Positions 59,510-64,000 of a stretch of DNA of 64,000 nucleotides are shown one piece after another. Both the position numbers and the translations under genes were made by a program. A model generated the notes under the pieces. The model was not told where the DNA came from and did not search any database. It was given only the letters and a program-made list of their open reading frames with translations. The stretch is from Morella rubra (taxonomy: Eukaryota; Streptophyta; Magnoliopsida; Fagales; Myricaceae). The DNA lies in the NCBI GenBank assembly GCA_003952965.2, contig RXIC02000471.1, positions 268,463 to 332,462 on the forward strand, written 5' to 3'. Position 1 is the stretch's first letter, and each line of letters opens with the position of its first letter.

Positions 59510-61113
59510 ATGAACAAAATCGACGTTAACGCCAAGCGCAGCCCAATGCACTCAGCTTCCCAGTCTTCCTCCCACCGATCTGGTGTTTCCCAACGTGGGG
59601 TGGTGTTTCTTGAAGATGTGAGTTGCGAATGTGGTCTTCGAGCATGCCTGAGGACATCATTGACTGATGGTAACCCAGGACGCCAATTTTATGGATGTCC
59701 CATGTTCAGTGGCAAGAGTGTAAGTTTGATCCCTAGTTGTAGTTCTTATTGCTTACTGACATTTTGATTGTGATCTATGTTGGAGATGTTATTTGCCTTT
59801 TCATTTGCTTTAGTAATTTCTTGTGCGGAAAATAATTGCTTATGTTGAAATCACTGCACTTTTTTTGTATTCAAGTTCGTGGGTGTGGCCTATTTGGATC
59901 ATAACCTCAATCTCAACCTAAGCGAATAATAGTTGATTCAGAGGAGATAGAATTCGGATACGAAGAAGGGTGTGGTTTTGTCACTGTTTCTTTGAAGGTT
60001 CTTGAGGAAGAACTTTTCATTTAGAGTATAACCTTTTAAGCTATGAAATTGGAAGTTATGGGCTGCAGGAATATTAGGGTGATTCAAGTTTTGTCCTTTA
60101 AGATAATGCGTGTTCCAAAAAAGGGATTTACTATGTTTTTAGGAAGAAATAAGACCTTGTTGTTGTTGATTTATCTTCTATGTGTAACGTATTTGAATGT
60201 TGTGTTGCCATCTTCGTAGGTGTGGCCTATTGAGACCTTGTTTTTAGGAAGAAATGAGACCTTGTGTTGCTAGATAGTGCTGATCCGAATTTGATTCTTT
60301 GAATGTTGGTTATCTACAAAATGTTTTGTGTTGCTAGATGCTGATCCGAATTTGATTCTTTGAATCTTGGTTGTCTAAAAAATGTTTTGTGTTGGTAGAT
60401 AGTGCTGATCCGAATTTGATTCTTTGAATGTGAGTTGTCTACAAAATGTTTTGTGTTGCTAGATAGTGCTGATCCGACTTTTATTCTTTGAATGTTGGTT
60501 GTCTACAAAATCTTTTGTGTTGCTAGATAGTGCTGATCCGAACAGAATCTTACCCTGCCATTCTAATAACATTTAAGCTGCGGTCTAATTTCAACATTCA
60601 ATTGGACACTAAACAGGACAATGACATCCCATAATAAATGTTCCCCAAGTATTAGAACTCAAAATGAATTACACCAAACAAAAGCATGACACAGATGTTG
60701 TACTTCTAGTTAGACAGAGCAATACTTTTCTGAAATGCTATAAGATAATGCTAAAGTGAATATCTTGCACAGATAGGATCAAGGATCGTCCATTTGCTTG
60801 GGTTATTTGATTATTTATGTTGTACAGATCAGATAAAATTTAAAGTTCATATCATTGAGCTTACAAGTTCTTCATTTCTCATCAGTCAGGCTGTAATTTC
60901 TTCCAGTGGGTTAATCCACCAACTTGTCCACGCGGTCAGGTATTTTTACCTCCAATGATCAAGAAGATGAAGAAGTTGGAAGTTGACCAACACAAACTCA
61001 AGAAGAAAGAGAAGCGCATGACATATTATTTGCTTGGGTCTTGGGTACTAACAATTGGAATGAGTTTATTATATCTATGTAAGCCATGCATATCAGTTGA
61101 GGGGTCTATGTAA
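59510..61113 (+). CDS. GRF-type zinc finger protein with C-terminal membrane anchor (145 aa)
   Basis: Two exons, 59510-59719 and 60886-61113, joined by a GT-AG intron in phase 0. The GRF zinc finger has Cys39, Cys41, Cys63 and Cys73 (CECGLRACLRTS, NPGRQFYGC, SGCNFFQWVNPP). A lysine-rich coiled-coil stretch (about 95-115) follows, then a hydrophobic segment at about 116-135 (YYLLGSWVLTIGMSLLYLC) and a short tail. The leader is Ser-rich. GRF fingers are known from DNA-repair and topoisomerase proteins as single-stranded nucleic-acid binders; this small plant version with a membrane segment has no assigned function. It points toward, and ends 643 bp from, the stop of the MULE transposase on the other strand. 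With the MULE-like end upstream, this places it inside the element. The frame is intact, unlike its relative at 598-1215. Confidence 0.85.
60264..60541. repeat. 64-bp minisatellite in the GRF-like intron
   Basis: About 4.3 direct copies start near 60264, 60328, 60389, 60453 and 60517. Each copy contains TTGCTAGATAGTGCTGATCC and ATTCTTTGAATGTTGGTTGT. Copies differ by a few substitutions and one 3-bp deletion. Confidence 0.9.
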
Positions 61114-61429
61114 TGAGACAGCTTGTAGCTGTCTGGTAGTATGTTTTAGGAGAATGGTTGGGTACTCTGTTTACCACTTTTGTGTAATGGGATAGCGAAA
61201 GGTTGGGTACTCTATTTTGCACTTTTGTGTAATGATTTGTAGTTTTGTAAAATGCAATCTAACAAGTATTGCAAAACAGTTTGTAATCCAGAATTGTTTA
61301 TGCTATGGAATCTGACAAGTATTCTGTTCTGTCAAAACAGTTTGTGAAATACAATCTGACAATTATTCAGCTTGTAATGGTGAAAAGAGTTTATAAAATG
61401 CGCCCTAGGCATGTATTATGTTTTGTCCA

Positions 61430-61580
61430 AATACACAATAGCTCCAATTCCATCCAAATACACAACAGCTCCAATTCCATCAATTATATTCAGAAGTCAA
61501 AAAGTACATGCATTGTTCAAACTACATAATTACATATGGGTAAATGCATTGTTCAAATTACATAATTACATATCTGTTTC
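61430..61580. repeat. Short tandem duplications between the two MULE genes
   Basis: A unit AATACACAAYAGCTCCAATT is present twice at about 61432-61480. A unit GCATTGTTCAAAYTACATAA is present twice at about 61511-61577. They lie in the intergenic space where both convergent transcripts should end. Confidence 0.75.
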
Positions 61581-61755
61581 TTAGGAGAGATCAACGCTCA
61601 TTACAAAAGCGAGCACATAACCACCATAACCCAACCAATACAATGTCATCACAAAAAACCTGCATAAATCCTAAAACCCAACCACTCCAAAAAACTTCAC
61701 AGAACCACCAAAACCCAACCAAGCCAAAAAACTGTCCAAAACATTTAGAATCCCA

Positions 61756-64000
61756 TCATTGAGTGGCTCGTGCTCTCTCGACACCTTTAGCACGTCTACT
61801 TGAAACACGTTCTGGTTCAACGGGAGGCTGTGCCATCGTAGATGTACTTGCATCATCCTATAGAAAACAAAAACAGATATTATGTGCTTAGTTATTAATA
61901 CAATATATGCAATTATTAGATACAACTATTACGCATGACTTACATTTCTTGTATTGTTTTTCTTCTTGTATGGTTTTGGGGGATACTTCCGTTCCCCGGG
62001 CTTCGGTGGCAACTTACATCTCCTTGCGTTATGACCAACGGTTCCACATCTCCCGCACTTGGTTATGTAACCACGTCTCGACACCCGTCCCGGAGGTGGT
62101 GGCTCGTCCTCCGCCCTACGCCTTGACATCCTGTGACGTCCTACTCTTACCCTCACATGGGGTGGAAGTGTGGGGGGGTCCCTTTCTATGTGCGGCCACG
62201 CCGTCGGACCCGGCATCGCTTCTATAGATAATTGGTATGCTCGTCGATAAGCTTCAATGCGATAGCAACTATCTACAAACTCTTCTGGTTCCCTACGGGA
62301 GAAATATATGGCAGAGACAGCATGTACACAAGGAATGCCATTCAACTGCCATCTGCCGCATGTGCAGGTTCTTGCTGGAATATTCACCACCCTTCTCTCC
62401 TCAGTATGGTGGTCCACCTCAAACTCCACACCATTCCCCCATCTACATATGAAATGGCTACCAAACTCCTTATTCTTCTCTAGCTTTTCTTGTATTCGTG
62501 GGCAAATGTCGAAAGTTGCATTCTGAAGCCCATCTCGTTTCTTGCGAAAGCGATTCATCACGATTCGTCTGATGATCTCCAGCATACTAAGCAATGGCTT
62601 ATCTCTCGCTTCAAGTACCCAAGCGTTGAATGTCTCTGCAATGTTATTGAGAAGCATATCACTCTTGCAGTGCGTAGAGAAAGCATGTTGAGACCACGCC
62701 TACAAGAGTTAATGACATTAATGAAAGTAGACAACATAAACAATTAAGAAGAACATAATTTATTCATTACAAAATAAAGTGTATCAGGATCATGCCTTGG
62801 GAGGAATTTTGGAGAGATAAAAGTGTGCATCCACGTTCAACGTTTCTATTTCTTTCATGTGTCTCTTAAAATCTACAATATTGGCAGCTTTTGCACACTT
62901 CCATAACAGCTCTTTGTATGCTTGTCCCTTCCATCCATGCGATTTCATGTTTGCATGCAAGTGCTTGATACAATATCGATGCTCCGTTGATGGTAATAAA
63001 ATGTCAAATGCATGAAGCAACCTCTACAAAAATTGTGAAAAAGTCAGTTATGTTAGTTATGGAATGCATAAGACTCGAAAGCTATTACGACTCGGTATAG
63101 ACATACCTTTTGACGGTCGGATATAAAGACCCATCGACGAGTATCAAACGTACCAACATCATCAAGTAATGTGTCAAGGAACCAAATCCATGAATCACGA
63201 CACTCGTTCTCGCATACCGCGTACGCGATAGGGAACATATCCTCGTTCGCGTCCTTTGTTACCGCACAGAAAAGTTGACCACCATATGGTCCTTTTAAAT
63301 GACAAGCATCAAGCGATATAACAGGTCTACACCTAGTCAAAAACCCCGTTCTACATGCATTTAGATGCACATACATGCATTTGAATAAAGCATGATCCCT
63401 ATGAACAATTGCCGCACTCCCAGGATTCCATTTTAGGATCGCAGTTGCGTAATCATAACACTGTTCATACTGCTCTGCATGTTTCCCATTAATCATCTCC
63501 AAGGCTATCTTCAACGCCCGATATGCCTTGAACTTTGAGACACCCACCATCCAATCTCTCTTAATCTCTTCAATAAGTGCGGTGGTGGTCAAACTGGGAG
63601 TGTCTCTAATCTTTTCCAAATATTGCATGGCTATCCATTTTGCAGTTACAGCGGCATTGATGTAATGGGTACCGCACCGGGGTCTCGATGTCATCGTCTT
63701 GATTTCGAATCCACCACCAACATTCTGAACCAAGCAATGAATTCTCCAATCGCAATTTACTGCTTTACACTTCGCTGTCACGCGTAACCGATCAGATTTG
63801 ACATAACTGAACGCGAAACCATTTTGAATGCAAAATTGTTGAAGGGCTCTCTTGAAAAGATTTAAGTCTCTAAACCGCATCCCTGTGCATAGCCTCAACC
63901 TCCTTCCATATGTAAGGTCCGTCTCATGGAACTCTGAATACTTCATTCTATTTTGAAGGCCTTCGTCACCTTCATTAACACCCTCACTTATGCTATCTTC
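61756..64000 (-). CDS. MuDR-type MULE transposase, 5' end outside window
   Basis: Four exons on the minus strand: from beyond 64000 to 63107, 62796-63023, 61944-62699 and 61756-61857, giving at least 659 aa with no stop or frameshift. In order: an acidic linker; the MuDR N-terminal region (GMRFRDLNLFKRALQQFCI with KAVNCDWRIHC); the MULE catalytic domain (VISLDACHLKGPYGGQLFCA, then FISDRQK, EHRYCIKHLHANM and LLNNIAETFNAW); a SWIM zinc finger (CTCGRWQLNGIPCVHAVSAI); a CCHC knuckle (CGRCGTVGHNARRC); and a basic/proline-rich tail. The protein cuts and rejoins the element at its terminal repeats in the nucleus. The second intron appears to use a GC donor (AAG then GCATGA, 62795). The N-terminal PB1-like domain would lie just outside the window. 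Confidence 0.92.

Noticed and set aside
1..64000. tRNA, rRNA or CRISPR arrays
   Set aside because: No cloverleaf-like sequence with a GGTTCGAATCC-type arm, no rRNA segment and no regularly spaced direct repeats with unique spacers were seen by eye. A tRNA scan would be decisive for tRNAs.

Overview
The window is nuclear DNA from a flowering plant, most likely a dicot. The evidence is spliced genes with GT-AG introns, a YABBY transcription factor, a plant-type nucleoporin and a WVD2-like microtubule protein, all set in AT-rich DNA full of plant transposons (Copia, long-LTR elements, L1-like LINE, MULE, hAT and Tourist-like elements). No bacterial, organellar or CRISPR features were seen.

Layout. 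1-8.1 kb: remains of an old Mutator-like element (MULE). It carries a decayed GRF-zinc-finger gene tail to tail with the truncated N-terminus of a transposase, and a GC-rich poly(A) non-LTR insertion. 8.5-17.4 kb: two long related LTRs without interior (3.3 and 3.0 kb), two abutting MULE-type miniature elements, and a second GC-rich poly(A) insertion. 17.4-25.1 kb: gene-free, with a miniature MULE and a 750-bp hAT-type element. 25.2-28.5 kb: a complete seven-exon YABBY5-type gene (+). 29.8-40.1 kb: an L1-type LINE ORF1 remnant (-) split by a decayed Copia element; most of the Copia element and its 3' flank are tandemly duplicated. 41-43.7 kb: intergenic with a miniature MULE. 43.7-52.7 kb: seven-exon NUP1/NUP136-like nucleoporin (-) with a one-base frameshift in the last exon. 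54.5-57.6 kb: seven-exon WVD2-like/TPX2-domain gene (-). 59-64 kb: a MULE whose two genes face each other, a GRF-zinc-finger/transmembrane protein (+) and a MuDR-type transposase (-) that runs off the window end and looks intact.

The three host genes are unrelated in function: leaf polarity transcription, nuclear pore and microtubule binding. The most interesting signal is the repeated pairing of a GRF-zinc-finger/membrane-anchor gene with a convergent MULE transposase, once intact at the right end and once decayed at the left end. It resembles the two-gene mudrA/mudrB layout of MuDR but with a different second gene. Other points are the Copia tandem duplication with small deletions clustered around its junction, and two miniature MULEs that share one 9-bp target sequence.
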